DNA from: Atopsyche davidsoni
Lineage: Eukaryota; Arthropoda; Insecta; Trichoptera; Hydrobiosidae
Direction: 5' to 3'
DNA: 64,000 bases
Assembly (NCBI GenBank): GCA_022113835.1
Contig: JAILWY010000023.1
Location: forward strand, 7,192,001 to 7,256,000
Part shown: one piece after another, positions 1-12,960 of the stretch
Layout of the letters: every line of letters starts with the position of its first letter
Position numbering within the stretch: the first letter of the stretch is position 1
The notes under the pieces: model-generated
What the model saw: the letters and a program-made list of their open reading frames with translations, nothing else
What the model was told of the DNA's origin: nothing
The model's database searches: none
Made by a program: the position numbers and the translations under genes

Positions 1-2164
1 CATATAGAGTCCTATATCAATCAAATTAGGTTCTGGGATCGAGTCGCAGGCATATTAATTCAAGATAAAGCTTGAAAAAACAGATAATATTCTATTATTA
101 CACTGGTTACCGATCGGGTATAGCAACAATTAATTTGCAGAGTAGTTAATTTGCATGTACGCAGACAATTTAAAAATATAATTACATATAACCGAATGCT
201 GTACATGTAGATACTTCAGTATTAATAAAATAAACAAGTAAATTAACGCTACAAAAAAACTAGTAAACGAGCAAGTAAAAACCTAACAAAAAAAAAGAAA
301 CCTACGCATTCCGATCTTCATTACTCCATTCAAGATTTTTTTTTCTATTGTAAGTTATTTTCCAACCTCAATGAGTTGACCTCTTCGCAGCGACCGTCAT
401 AGATTCCACAGAGAGGTTACTATAGTGCAGAAATATATTTGTAATTTAAATAGTCTTACAGCAAACTGGCCGGATATAAAAAGCTTCATAAATCTATAAA
501 AGTAACTGTATATATTTTTTTAATAAGTTTGAGGTACTCTTATTTAATATATTACGACAAAATAAATAACTCAAAAATTTTACTTTATGTTACAAAAGTT
601 TTTTCAATATAATTTCAAAATATTTTAAATTGAGCCATCTACAAAAAAACACCTCCCGACCGGTTAAACGTTTCCGCCATAGCGATATTATATCTTCTTG
701 CGTTAAACAAAAAAGATACATTACATTGTTACGACTTTTTTATGATGGAAAAATTATGATTATGCCTATGATGGCGACAATACTCAACAGCATAGTTAAG
801 TTATGTATTCTATCAGGATCATATTAAAACATTTTTTAACGGTACTTCTTGAGATAATTTTCAATCTCTTTATAGTAACATTTATCGCGTCATAAAGTCT
901 TCCCTTTAAAGGGTTTCTGCATTGACACTCCCAGCACTCACTCGCTTCCTGGTTCAATAAATATATGTACATCTGAGAATGGTAATTCTATAATTAATAG
1001 CAAGTGCTTTCCATAAAACAAGCAAACAGCTGTGATAAATAATAAAAACAATAACATAACTATTCGAATTACTGCAATTTCAACGTAGCGTATAATATAA
1101 TATGTATATAGATCTTACCTATAAATTCTATTTTTTTGTGTTTTATTAATAATCGTATAATTATTAATTTCTGAATAAAATAAGACAATAGTACAATTAA
1201 AAGGTTCTTTAATAAAAAAATAAAAAACTTTTTTGCTGGTATTGCAAAAATTCAATTTATATAAGCATTTTTAGAGTCTGGATATATTTCAGTAATGAGT
1301 AATCATGAAAATAGAGAATATTAAAAATTTATGCATCCTTTATTTTCACTTGTATTATATAGCAAGATTCTTGTAATCCCTGAACATCGTAAATTGTTAT
1401 TATTTTTATTAAACGGTCGTATTTTATGAAACAGCATTATATGAGTTGGATTGCATATTTTGAGTTTGCGATGTTTTTCAACACCATTATACTGGTATAA
1501 ACGCAGCAATTAAATATACCAACCGAAGCTAGAAGACGCAAATGGGAGCTTAATTGCAGGACGTTCAACCGATACAAAGTATTAAGTCACACTGCAGCTG
1601 TAATGTACGCAAACAGAAAACTCTCAAGATGAGAATCTCACACACAGTAAAACAACAAAGAAAATTTACCGACTGCCAATAATAAAATGGACAAACAATA
1701 GAATGTTGAGCGGATTTTAGATTTTTACATTCTACAAAAAAAGAGAGAAATATTGAAGAAGACACCATTCTTACTAAACAAATTCATATTGTCCTAATAA
1801 GCATTTTCATTCAAACACTTCAATTATATTAATTTCAAGCCATCGTGATTGTTGAGATTCATTTAGACATACCAAAAAAATTTAACGTTGAGGAAAAGAA
1901 ATATCTGCATTAGGAAAGTAGTATATTAAAAAGCTTCACGTATCTTTATATAATATTAGAAATAATAAAAACTTACAAAAAAATGTTTCACATGAAAATA
2001 TGTATCAAAAAATGTAAATCAACCTGAACCATTACGAATTTATACTTTAACATTTACGTTTTTATAAATGACTTATAAGACAACGTTGCGAATTATTGTA
2101 TTCTTTAAAAATAAAAAAAACTTTTATATCCAATAGACAATCCACTGCAAAAAAATTAATTACT

Positions 2165-2450
2165 TTTCTCGGTACGTGACATTCGTTTAGGCTCCGATAA
2201 GCGGCCGTCAGCTGTCCGCGGGGCCGCTCGTGAGGCCGCGCGCACGCGAGCGCATCCCTTCAGCGGGCCGACTTAGGCTAATGATAGAGCCCAGCTCTAA
2301 TCAGAGGAGCGGCTCACGAATGAGACGAGCAAATATTTATACCTTATACTTAGGGATTTTCCGCGAGCCAACCGGCAGTGAATGTAATTTCGGACGCTGC
2401 CCGATAGGAGCATGAGTCGGGGTACCCGCGCCAATTAATGGAATCACTCA
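2165..2450. promoter_or_regulatory. GC-rich block 1, candidate enhancer
   Basis: GC-rich block in an AT-rich surround. It contains CCAATTAATGG at 2431-2441, a back-to-back homeodomain-type site, and the palindrome GGGTACCC at 2420-2427. A 61-codon open frame runs through it but has no protein features and fits low stop density in GC-rich DNA. Confidence 0.3.
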
Positions 2451-2809
2451 AAAAGCATCGTAGCAGAATTTAAAAAAATTACAAATTTTACACTATTCTA
2501 TGTATATAAAGATATTTTATTTATTCGTTTTAATAACGTTATTTTTTTTTACATTCGTATTAATGTAACATGTTGATTTTTTTAAACAAAATTGTAATTA
2601 TCACAGGAATATATTAACTCCAAAAAATAACACAGTGCAATAAGTCCAATGATGATTCCTTGTATAGACCATGCGATATAACATGGTTCTTTAGAAATAC
2701 GAAATATAATGAAGACTAAGCTGAAAAAATATTATTATTCTGAGTACAATATAGCTTTGAAGTTGAAGGGGTTGAAGTTTCTTAGTTGGGTTCGATCTGG
2801 TAGTTATTA

Positions 2810-3080
2810 TTGTGAAGCGGCGGAAAGCATTTACAAGTTTCAGTAATTATGAATGCACGTGGGAGAGCTAGGAATCGCCGCATATGCGTGAAAGGTCACG
2901 CATAAACGCAAACAATACTCACAGATTCGACTGCAGCGGAGATGCTGAGTGTAATCACCGAGCAGGTAATTGTTTTGTCGGCGCCTCTTAGTTGTGGTAT
3001 GATAATTTATTGATCAGTTTGCTTACGGAATGTGTCGCTTTCACCACCACTTGGCGGCTATTAGCGCGAATACCTAAAGC
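2810..3080. promoter_or_regulatory. GC-rich block 2 with palindrome and E-box
   Basis: Holds a CACGTG box at 2856-2861 and a perfect 9-bp inverted repeat, TATGCGTGA/TCACGCATA, at 2883-2891 and 2896-2904. The spacer and right arm contain AAGGTCA, the half-site bound by monomeric nuclear receptors such as FTZ-F1. A regulatory role is inferred. Confidence 0.35.
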
Positions 3081-4069
3081 CGTGAAGGGTTTGCAAGATG
3101 TCACCGTAAATATTATTTAACTGCAGTCAGTTTGCTGTTCTATGTATCGGCGGTGTATTTTAAAACCAATACAACACAAAATTCATAAAATATAACTTAA
3201 ATTTGTTGTATTGTAACACGGCGGAACCTATAAATGTACAGTATGAGCGGAAAGTCCGCCACAACGTGCAACTGAGTGGACGCCACTTTCTTGGAAATTC
3301 GTACAAGTCGAGGGCAATTATTAAGGTTCAGCCAGATACGTGGAGCTGTGGGGTAAAATGTTACATGAAATTCAAAAATACGAAAGACGGGCGAAAGTTT
3401 AAGACGAGTCGTCTGTTGAAGGATTCAATAATCCATGCCAGCTTTAGTCGTGGATGCGTTTTTTTTTTTTTATATTTTACAACAAATACATGAATTTCAC
3501 AATATGCTCTCCAGCTACAAGAACACTTCTTCCCCTACTTTTTAATTATAAAGTGAGCGAACTATGCGGGTTCGGAATAATCAGTAAACTGTGCAAAGGG
3601 TTTGAATGATATAAAAACTACTTGCTTCTGCTTCCTGTCTATTATTCAACACTGAAATCACACATTAAAGTACCACATACATGGTAAAAAAATATGTTAC
3701 CTAACGAATATAGATACGTTATATGCTATAATTTTCGGAAAAATACGCATTCAAGAACGAGGTACATCAAAGTTCTCACTAAAGTAAAGTTACTAAAGAA
3801 AAGTTTTACGATTGCTTATTTATAAGTAGAAAAGAAACAATGTAATTTTACACTAAAACATATTGTGATAAAATAGTTAATTCGTGAATACTAATTTAAT
3901 TTCAAGTATTTATGAAAAAATAAACTACTCGAGCATACCTCATTTACAAAAACAGATTAATGTCTTTTTATTGCGTCACGAAACTCGCATGGAAAAAATG
4001 TACATTGCATCATTATATTATCTTTAAAAGACTTAAATGTTAAACTCTGCCAAATATTACACCGATAAT

Positions 4070-4215
4070 AAAAGCTCGGTAAAGCTCTCCTGGCCCGTGC
4101 CGGCGAGGAAATTGCAAGGAATCTCGGGGCAGCGCAGCCGGCCTCGTGTGCACTTAATTAACTTAATTTGCCCGAAATTCTAGACATTACCCGGGCAGGC
4201 GCATGGCCCCATGCA
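4070..4215. promoter_or_regulatory. GC-rich block 3, candidate enhancer
   Basis: GC-rich stretch interrupted by CACTTAATTAACTTAATT, which contains overlapping TTAATTAA homeodomain cores. No coding signal seen. Confidence 0.25.
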
Positions 4216-4719
4216 TAAACTCTTAACAAATGAGTATGTGTTCACCAGTAAATTGCTTTATTTATAATAAAAAAACATGGAGGTTTTAGTTAACTAATTA
4301 ATTTATGATTATCTGGAAGGATGTGCTGCCTGAACGTTCTCAGTTTTTCAGGCTGAAATCAAAAGCTCCAAGCTTAGCGAACATAATAATCTATGTAGCC
4401 AATGACAATTGTCACTTATAATTATTATAACATGCTTGTTTTTCTTTTCATTTATAATAATACGTGAATCACTCAAACAAAGTGTCGATACTTTGCTAAT
4501 TATATATAAAATAATCAATTATTTATAAACATAAGTAGTAACTAGTAGCAGGAAATTGAAAAAAAGAATATTAAAATTATCATCATCATAAAATTAGTAT
4601 TTCTTGATAGTCAACGCAGTACTAGAATGGGTAGGTACTTACTTTCAATATCTAATGATGAAGTGAGAATTGGAATGGAGATGATTGGTTTACGCCTTTT
4701 TTCGGTAAATGAAATCTTA

Positions 4720-4785
4720 GGCACGTGATTCACAGAAACCATCGACACGTGGGAAATCGGGACGGGCACGTGTCAATTGCATGTA
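4720..4785. promoter_or_regulatory. Cluster of three CACGTG E-boxes
   Basis: Canonical palindromic E-boxes CACGTG lie at 4722-4727, 4746-4751 and 4767-4772, three within 51 bp (starts 24 and 21 bp apart, about two helical turns each). CACGTG is bound by bHLH and bHLH-PAS factors such as Myc/Max, CLK/CYC and Mitf. The spacing suggests a homotypic binding cluster; function is inferred. Confidence 0.4.
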
Positions 4786-5404
4786 ATAAAACGACTGTAC
4801 ATAAATTATAGAAAAATAAATTATAATCCGTAGCAAATATATAGCATTTGATGCTAGATCATTCAAAACAATAAAAAAACGAGCCGTGTTTACCAACAAA
4901 CTTTTGTTGATTCTGAAGAACAACACACGAAACAAAACACAAAACCATTTTATTGGTTATAAACTCTCATATGATTTATCATCCTTACAGGCCGCGCAGA
5001 ATTCTAGCTCGAGTTGTTTGCAGTGTTAAAAATAATTATATAAGCAATCCAAATCCTTATTTCCCCAGTTTTTGTTATATACGACAGAAAAATATTAACG
5101 TAAACCATGCGGTACGTGCGGTGGAGGTATCCAAAAGATTGGTTCTCTAATTGAGAGACTGGAAGCTACAATGATCGGTTTATACCTCTTATAACAATAA
5201 TAAATCATGTCATAAGTTAACTTTTCATACACATAATCCTTCTTGGTTTATATAATATAATAGATACTGATTATAATAAAAATACAATAAAGTAATTACA
5301 GAATATGCAACGGAGTGTTGTGGCACTAACAGATACGATATTTACTAAGCAGTCATGTCGAGCTAAAAGATTGTCTGCATGTGACAAAGAGGTGCAATAC
5401 GTCT

Positions 5405-5545
5405 AGAACAATATCCCTGCTTGCGAGTAATCGGCCAGCGGTTTCCTCGGGCGAGAGCTGTGTCGAGCCGCGCCTCGCGACTCTGTCCGGAGAGCTGCAC
5501 GCCTGACACGCGGCGCCACTCACTATTGACTCTCTCACTCGATCA
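5405..5545. promoter_or_regulatory. GC-rich block 4
   Basis: GC-rich with many CpG dinucleotides and one TAATC core. Open frames on both strands cross it without recognisable protein content. Confidence 0.2.
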
Positions 5546-5789
5546 CCTTATCCAGTCGATGTGTATCAAACCAAACCAAACCAAAGTTCAAGATGTAAGA
5601 CAAATTGCATCAAAAACATTAGTTAGGAGCGACGTCATTCCATTCCAAGCATGACTCTCCATCCCTGTCAACATATAGAATGGCATATTTTTCATAATCA
5701 ATCAAATTTAGCTATAGTCTAGTTATCATTTTAAAGCGAATATCTAACCCAATCAAATATCAGCGCTCAGGATATGGAGTGATAGTTGA

Positions 5790-5925
5790 CGGTCCAGCCG
5801 GTAAAAGGTACTGGGGCATGACTTTTGGCTGGAAGGACGACTCGGGCCCGGCGAGCGCGGCGCCCGCATGAGCCGGCGCGGCTCTTCCTCGCTCCATTCA
5901 TAAATACGTCTAATTGTACGTGTCC
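5790..5925. promoter_or_regulatory. GC-rich block 5
   Basis: CpG-rich core followed directly by TTCATAAATACGTCTAATTG, which offers a caudal/Abd-B-like TTTAT core on the opposite strand and an ATTA-type core. Confidence 0.25.
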
Positions 5926-6369
5926 AGTTAATGCCGTTTAAATGAGCCGTTTTCTCGTAATAATAAACTACTATAAAAGTCAAAGACCTTTCGGCAGTCA
6001 CGTTTTTATAATTAAATAAATATTCATAGAGGAATAGTATATTGATTTCGGTCGTGGTGAGCAATAAACGCTGCGGGTGTGCATGATAGGACATGAAAAA
6101 AAAAAACATGAGAAATACAATAATTGCATATGTTTAAAATTAATCCTTAGTATTTATTTATACACTTAAAAATGTCCATACGTATTAAATTAATAAAAAT
6201 GTATTTGTGAATCGTTTGAAAAGCGTTCAAACTTACAGTAAAACATCGTATATTTTTCGCATAGCACTCAAGTCACCAAATAAAGGCATTCATCTTCCGG
6301 GCGGTTCTAAGTTTTATGTTTAATTTAGGGGATAGGGAGGCACTAAAATAGCGATAAATTGCATCAATT

Positions 6370-6640
6370 TTGAATTTTAAGTGTTTTAGTGGGGGAAGTA
6401 AGAAGTGCAGCACCGGAGCCGCGGGAGACGTCCGGGAGTGGAGCCCCGCCGGGCGCGAGGCCGGACTCATCCATAAATAATTTCCCGTTGATACGGCCGC
6501 GCGGAGTTCAATAAAAACTGCCCCGCCCCCGACGATGGAGAGGAATCCCGGGTAATTAATTTTCGGAGGTACGGCCCGTACTGCTCATTGTACATTCCAA
6601 ACCAGTATGGCCCGACCGTAACCCTTGCTCGGACTAATTC
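6370..6640. promoter_or_regulatory. GC-rich block 6 with several homeodomain-type sites
   Basis: Alternates CpG-rich runs with CCATAAATAATTT, TTCAATAAAAACT and GGGTAATTAATTTTC. The mix of TTTAT and TAATTA cores embedded in GC-rich DNA is what a Hox-type enhancer would look like, but this rests on motif content alone. Confidence 0.3.
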
Positions 6641-7469
6641 TACAATAATGCAAACAGCTTTGGAAAAAACTTGTATCATAAAACAATGTTTTAACGATAT
6701 AACCAAACATTACCTAGTTTAGTCATAAACAACGTAATATTTTTTTTATACATAGAGTAAACAGATAAGTATACTATTCAATACGGTAGATATATTTAAT
6801 CCTAGAAAGATATTTTAAATATTTATTTTTATATAATAAAAGCAAATAAATTTCGTGTTCGTCACCAAACGCGTAAAGGGTTGAATTATAGAGGAATGAA
6901 TGACTCATAAATACATTTTAACAAACCTCAAACTTTCTATCGACAGTCAACTTGGCCATTCCGACAGACGAAACAACGATAGTCGGATAAATAACCTGCA
7001 TGCAAGTACTTATTGGTTAAAAAATAAGAAATACGTAACGTGCCGTGACTTATTAAAATAAACAAGTACTTACTAGAGTAGGAGTTAATACGATAATTTA
7101 ATATGAAATCATTAAAATTTCTTTTAAATAATATAACTTGTTGGATTCTAGAAATTCAAACACTTATCTCTGTTCCTTTAAAATTGTTATTAAAAACTAA
7201 GTGGCTAGAAAAAAGCTGTAACATCGAAAGCTAATCGTGTTGCTGTCCTATATACTCCATATATTATATCACCCTGTCATTTAATGTGTGCTGTTGATTT
7301 GATACTCTCTGATATAATATTTTCCGCTCGGGGAGTGTACATTAAAAAAGTAAAGTTTTGTAGAAAATCGATAAAAAATGATGTTTGGAAATTCTCTACG
7401 TTTTACGGTGTATGTACAAATTGCTTTGTTCGGTGAAAATAAACACTCTAGGAACAACAATAAAACAAA

Positions 7470-7700
7470 GTCCGAGAAGCACACGGCGGCCCCGGGCGAC
7501 GTGCCGGGCCCGCGGGCGGCCACTGCAATAAAACTGTTCCGAGAAAATAAGACGTCCCGTCGATGTTTCGCAATGATTTCATCCACGAAGATTTCACCGC
7601 CATGGGTCCCACGTTTTTTTAGAAACTAGCAGGTCGCAGTCATCGCCCTAGGTTAAATCCCCGCGTCCACTTTCTGCACACTGCAGTGGTGGCCCCATTG
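7470..7700. promoter_or_regulatory. GC-rich block 7
   Basis: Begins with CpG-dense, partly palindromic sequence around GTGCCGGGCCCGCGGGC, followed by CTGCAATAAAACTG. Both strands have open frames of 83 and 101 codons with no protein features. Confidence 0.25.
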
Positions 7701-8044
7701 ACCATCAAAAATCCATGGCGCGTATCTTCGAAAAGATTCAGCAATGCAAAACTAAACACAGACGACCTGAATCACCTTCTCACCCAAGGATAAATGATAA
7801 TATCTTGAAAAAAAAAGTGATATTATTATTGTATAAACTTTTGTTTTGATAAAATAATTTTCAGTATTTAATATTAGTTAGCAAATCATCAGGCAGGACG
7901 ATAGTATATATGTTGACAAGAAAAGAATGTTAGTTTAATATACATTTGAAGACGTGGCCAATTCTTCAGTTATACGTTGATTCATCATACAAAAAATTAC
8001 AATTCCAGGTTAATTGTTTATTTTTGACCTAAAATAATATTTAA

Positions 8045-8330
8045 AAAATGAAATAATTTATAAGCGCGGTACAGTCTCAGTGTGCCGCCGCCGGGGCCTC
8101 GCGGTGCGCATAAGTCATACGCGTCAAATAAGAAGCGGGCGAGGGCCGACGCCGTTCTTTCGCGTGTTTTTTGACAGAATTTCAGTCCGCGGAGATTTAT
8201 CTGGCCGGCGCAGATGGCGGCGAGGCTCACGCGCAATAAATCCCCGCAGATAAGGTCCTGCATCGCGCTTATTAAAGCCACCCCCACTCGCGCGCGCCGG
8301 CAACGCGCTCCTCGCTCTTACTTTTGGATT
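8045..8330. promoter_or_regulatory. GC-rich block 8, candidate enhancer
   Basis: One of the strongest blocks: CpG-rich sequence containing AATTTATAAGCGC, GCGCAATAAATCCCC, CAGATAAGG (a GATA-type site) and GCTTATTAAAGCC. An 89-codon minus-strand open frame spans it but has no recognisable domain. Confidence 0.35.
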
Positions 8331-8869
8331 TCATAAAAAAAACTTTCTAGATTGTCAGGAACTGATGTGAATTCGATGTTCACATTAATTCATCCCGAGT
8401 AAACTATTCATTGCAAGATTACTTTGTGCTGTTTTGGTTTTTTTTTTATTTACTCTTTAAAATCTACTCTCTACCATTTATCACAATATACCTGAAGAAC
8501 ATAGACAAGTATTTTTTGAGAAAAGTTGATATTTATAGTATGTGAATGAAGCTGCTTTAATGTGAGGGTTAGCAGGGTAGCAACAGATACAAAAATATTT
8601 ATATTTTCTCCAGTAAATGTAGCTGCGGAACGGGTCAACTTTTATTTCTTAAATACGAGTATATATCCAATACCGTTGAGGTGTATTATTCATTCTAGGC
8701 TTTGCATAAATCAACCATATTAAACAGCTTATCTATTGTAAAAATCATTCGCATCGAGTGTATATTTGTGAGCATTAAACATTATCTCGCATTGCGTTTG
8801 GAAGGCTGTAAAGTATTCCGCGTACAAGACACAATACTGCAGTTATCACTTATTTATTAGTAGTTCTAA

Positions 8870-9035
8870 TCGGCCGGCGTTAAGTGCGGCTGCGAGGCGC
8901 GCGTTGCCCCGAGCAGCCCGCCTGATAGTTTCCGCGTGCATAACAGCAGGCGGAGAGCATCTCGGACATGAGAGACTGTGGCCAGGGAGAGCGGCACCAG
9001 TCGCTCGGGTGGACGTCTGCCTGGAAGTAACTTTT
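8870..9035. promoter_or_regulatory. GC-rich block 9
   Basis: CpG-rich. A short open frame follows the AG at about 8949 and ends at TAA near 9030. A coding exon is possible but no protein family is recognisable and all such blocks have few stops. Confidence 0.2.
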
Positions 9036-9244
9036 TAAACAGGAAGCTTCGGTAACAAGTTACATTGTACCTCGATAAATAATACCCATATCAAATCTCT
9101 GCCGTTGTCCCCTTTTCGTATGATAATATAATGTCGGGCAGAGCATCTTGATAGAAAACCACCAGTCTAGTATCTGATCGAATACAACCGGCTATTTTTA
9201 TGATTCATTAAAGTTTCCCTGTTTACAAAAATATATGTGGAGAT

Positions 9245-9500
9245 CAAAGTTTTATTCTTCTCCGGTGCCCCTGGCCGGCCGGCGGACAGCTCCTCAGGTA
9301 TCTCGGCAGTTCGGCCGCCTTATCGATCACTCGCGTTGTTATATCGTTTGCTCCAGCCTCGTTGTTATTACGTGCATTATAATGCGCGAGGGTCGGGGGC
9401 GGGGGGAGCCTGTCGCAAAGTGTCGTGGGAATGCGCCCGATCCGAGGCACCTGACAGGCGCTCTCCTCTGATACGCCGCGAGGCCCTTCACTTCTGCAAA
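9245..9500. promoter_or_regulatory. GC-rich block 10
   Basis: GC-rich with GGCCGGCCGGCGG and the perfect 12-bp palindrome GCATTATAATGC at 9374-9385. Open in three frames on both strands, as expected from composition. Confidence 0.25.
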
Positions 9501-10071
9501 TTTCAGCAATAGATGCGAGTAGGTCTTTATTGCACTATCTTAAATACCAATTCATGTGTAAAAAAAAACAGTGCGAACACGAATAGTAAAACGTAGTATA
9601 TTTTGTGTAGCAAAATTCTCAATGATTACCGATTTTTCCAGAACACCGATAAAAATCTTAACATGCCTGTTAATAATTGTGATGAGTATTTATGAAGACC
9701 ACCTGGAAAAATACAATCCAGAATAACAAAGATTACACTATATAACAAGTAACTACCATGCAATTCAAAATAAAATGTAACATATTCTTAAACATCTCTT
9801 CTCATAACAAATGCCCCATGCATGTTTGTTTTTGCACTATCTTCACTATAAAGCTCATACAAAAGAGCTAAGCGATTTTAACCCTCCATTTTAATTACTT
9901 TTATTGTTTTTTTAATGTGGCATATTTATATGATGCTTATTGCTAAATATATTCAGAACTAAAAAAAAACTACAGCCTTTATTCCAAACGCGAATGACTA
10001 ACCATAACGTTAACGTCTAGGTAGGAATGTCATTGATTTATTATGACTTTAACAATAATTTTTCTGATTAG

Positions 10072-10204
10072 GAGGTACGAGGAGCTCAGACGGGCGTGGG
10101 AGGCGTCGCTACAGGAGGCGCGCGGGACGGATGACACCGCGCGACCGCTGCCCAGAGCCGCCTGCGGGAATTTCAAAGACACAAGAGATCATTTCAATTT
10201 ATAA
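10072..10204 (+). CDS. Candidate terminal coding exon (uncertain)
   Basis: A T-rich tract ends in an AG at 10070-10071. From there a frame is open for 43 codons and stops at TAA 10202-10204, followed by AATAAA about 25 bp later. The peptide begins RYEELRRAWEASLQEARG, which could be a charged helix, then a short Pro/Ala/Arg stretch and DHFNL. The exon would start in phase 2. I recognise no family and could not find a matching upstream exon. Because every GC-rich block here is poor in stops, this may be a regulatory block that happens to be open. Confidence 0.2.
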
Positions 10205-10584
10205 TACTTCTCATACACATTACATTACCAATAAACAAATCACCTAAATGTATTAAAAACAAACATCACCCAAATATTCCACTATTCTCATCCAGATCCC
10301 GAGTACCGTTTTTGAGGGATAAAAAAGCCTTAACTAATAACAGAAAACTTTTTTTAACAAAATAAACCCCCTACAACATTTTAAGAGGCAACAACAAACC
10401 ATTTGTACTTAATACACGGTGAACTTGACAATCTCAATTTGAATATCAATTATTTCACAATGTGTAAAAATTATATACAAAAGCATATCGGAACTGGAAC
10501 GCCCTCTTTCAGGGAAGGCCCCGATACCTTAGTGATAACCGCGTTTATCATCGGTCATGACGTAACAAATGAGAAAGTTGATTG

Positions 10585-10760
10585 TTGAAATAATTGTCGC
10601 GTCGGCTCGGTGCAGCGGCGCGTCGCTTGGCCACCCCTGGCGGGCGCCGACAATTAATCTCCCGCCGCGTGGGCCGGCCCTCAATCACGTCGATAATAAA
10701 ATTATTTATGCGCTCCCCCGCCCCGCCCCGCCCTGCGTATGGACGGGGACCGAAATACAC
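10585..10760. promoter_or_regulatory. GC-rich block 11, candidate enhancer
   Basis: CpG-rich with CGACAATTAATCTCC and GATAATAAAATTATTTATGC, an overlapping array of ATTA and TTTAT cores, then a CCCCGCCCCGCCCCGCCC tract resembling Sp1/KLF sites. Confidence 0.35.
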
Positions 10761-11778
10761 AAAACTGTTGCTCATGTTCAATGCAACTCGGTGTATTCAA
10801 GTATCAGCACGGTTACTTAGACCCCCTCACGCCTACAACTCTTTTCTTCTAAAATAAAAAACCTTAGCAATCAGTGAACAGATTTGCTATGATGGTCGGC
10901 AAACGTCCATGAACGACGACTCAGTGACAGTTATTCCAGGGATTTCAGTACTCTTATCAATGATCTAGTATACGGAAGCGCCAGCGGATTATGTACTAAT
11001 AATTGATCTTTTTTTTTCTTGATATACTAATACATATCCGAAGGTAAAAGAACTGCTTACATTATTACGGATTCTATTATAATTTTATGTTAAATAATGT
11101 TTCTTTATTGACTTTTAAAAATATTGAATTACTTTTGTTTCATTGATATTAAAAGTGATTTCCATAATATTTTTTTAATTACTTTATTTATTATTAATTT
11201 CCACAATTACTGGTTTCCGTATGAAAACTCTGTCTCAAAACTCAAGAGTTAAAAAGTTTAGAAAAAATATGTATTAACATTTCAGCCCTTGTATTGCACT
11301 TTCAATCAAAAACTTCGAATGTGAACTACATCATTTACGGATCAGCAATAAAATGAAACTCATTTTTTTCTCTAACTTCCCAATACAGTAAAACACTTAA
11401 CTCATGAGCCTAATAAAAAGGAATAGATATTTGGTGGAACTATTTTACATATGTATATGCTTGTTAAATAAGTTTGGTTATAGTACACTACATCTATAAG
11501 TCAGTATTCAGGGAGGGTAGGATTTAATTTCCTAGGGAGGAAAGACAATTAGCGAACCCCGGGGCAGGCTTTATTACAACGTAAATCATCCAATATAACC
11601 TGCGGTACAAGATTTACGTAAGCAATATCTGCAGCGTTCTATGAAATTCGGTTTTAAGAAATATAGAAAAATTCATTGACATATACTGCAAGTTTTTTTT
11701 TTAATGGAATTCTATTTTATTGTCAAATTAATTATCAAACTTTTACACGAGTTCTATAAAATATTTTTTAATATATAC

Positions 11779-11829
11779 TTTATATATATATATATACATA
11801 TATAGTATATATACATATATAGTATATAT
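11779..11829. repeat. TA/TATAC microsatellite
   Basis: Run of TA dinucleotides broken by regular ACATATATAG interruptions. Confidence 0.85.
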
Positions 11830-12054
11830 CGTTACCCTCTTCAAAAAACTAATATTTTGATATCCATTATTATCATCATCCATGTAATATTAAACGAGTA
11901 ATAAACTACGTTTGGGTAGAAATAATGATAGAATACTTCACAGCCCTGCATCTGAGCATAAGCTTGCAATATCGAACCGATCATAAGTTTTCAGGATCTT
12001 TACTATTTCCATCATAATGCCAAGCCATCGTAAATCTCGGAATATAAACAGTAC

Positions 12055-12225
12055 GGAGTCTCGCGAAGCTCCTCCGAGAATCAATCACGATATCTCAGCC
12101 CAGTAATAAAAATTAAAATACCGCGTCAGCTGCACCGTCTCCAGGTGTGACGCCGCGGCGCGAGACTTACGACTCGGTGAAAATCGTAAATCTCGCAGAC
12201 ACACGCGCTGCGCGGCATAAAGTTA
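12055..12225. promoter_or_regulatory. GC-rich block 12 with paired E-boxes
   Basis: Contains CAGCTG and CAGGTG E-boxes about 15 bp apart within CpG-rich sequence, preceded by CAATCACGATATC and CAGTAATAAAAATTAAAA. Confidence 0.25.
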
Positions 12226-12879
12226 CGCCGACATTAAGGACTTATCAACAAATATTGACTGAGAATCAATACGAAACCAGATCAGCTGTAATTTTTGACA
12301 TAAATTTATTTCGTAAATATATTCGATGAAATGGTCACCAGCTCCCTATGAGGAGAGGCACCAGAAGAGGAAAAAGAACGAAAGATGTGACACTTACGTG
12401 TGAGGAAAACATTATGTTATGTCTTAAAATAGGTTAAAAAAAATCATACGACATGAGCACTCACATACCAAAAATAAAAAATATCGTTAAAATAATTAAC
12501 ACATTCTTGAAGTAAGCACAACTATAACGTGATTTCGTATTTCGTATTATAAAAATGATTTTTTTTTTAAATTGTGCTGTAAGTATAATATAAGCTATTT
12601 CAATATTTGCATAAATTTCTGTGAGAATTACTAAAGTAATAATAGGACTAAAATATATATTTCTTATGTATCGAAGAATCCCTCTTAGCAGGCTGCTTAA
12701 AATATGATTTCTGAAAATTGTTTGCATCAACTCGTGCTATACAATTTTCCCAATGGGTCATGGACACATTTGTGTAGGTTCTCCACTTCATATTATAACG
12801 TGTATTTTCGATTGACAACTTTCTTTGGAAAACATCACTTGCCTAGTTTAACAAAACTAGTCACCGTAGACAAATAAGC

Positions 12880-12960
12880 ACCTCACGGCCGAGAGCCGCA
12901 GAGCCCTCCGGAGCAGGTGGCGGACAATTAAGCGCGTAAGCCGGCGCTGAATGAAATCAT
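12880..12960. promoter_or_regulatory. GC-rich block 13
   Basis: Short GC-rich block ending in GGACAATTAAGCGCG, an ATTA core in CpG-rich context. Confidence 0.2.

Noticed and set aside
7281..8287. Minus-strand frames of 101 and 89 codons
   Set aside because: They span GC-rich blocks with few stops, have no conserved motifs and are mirrored by open frames on the other strand.
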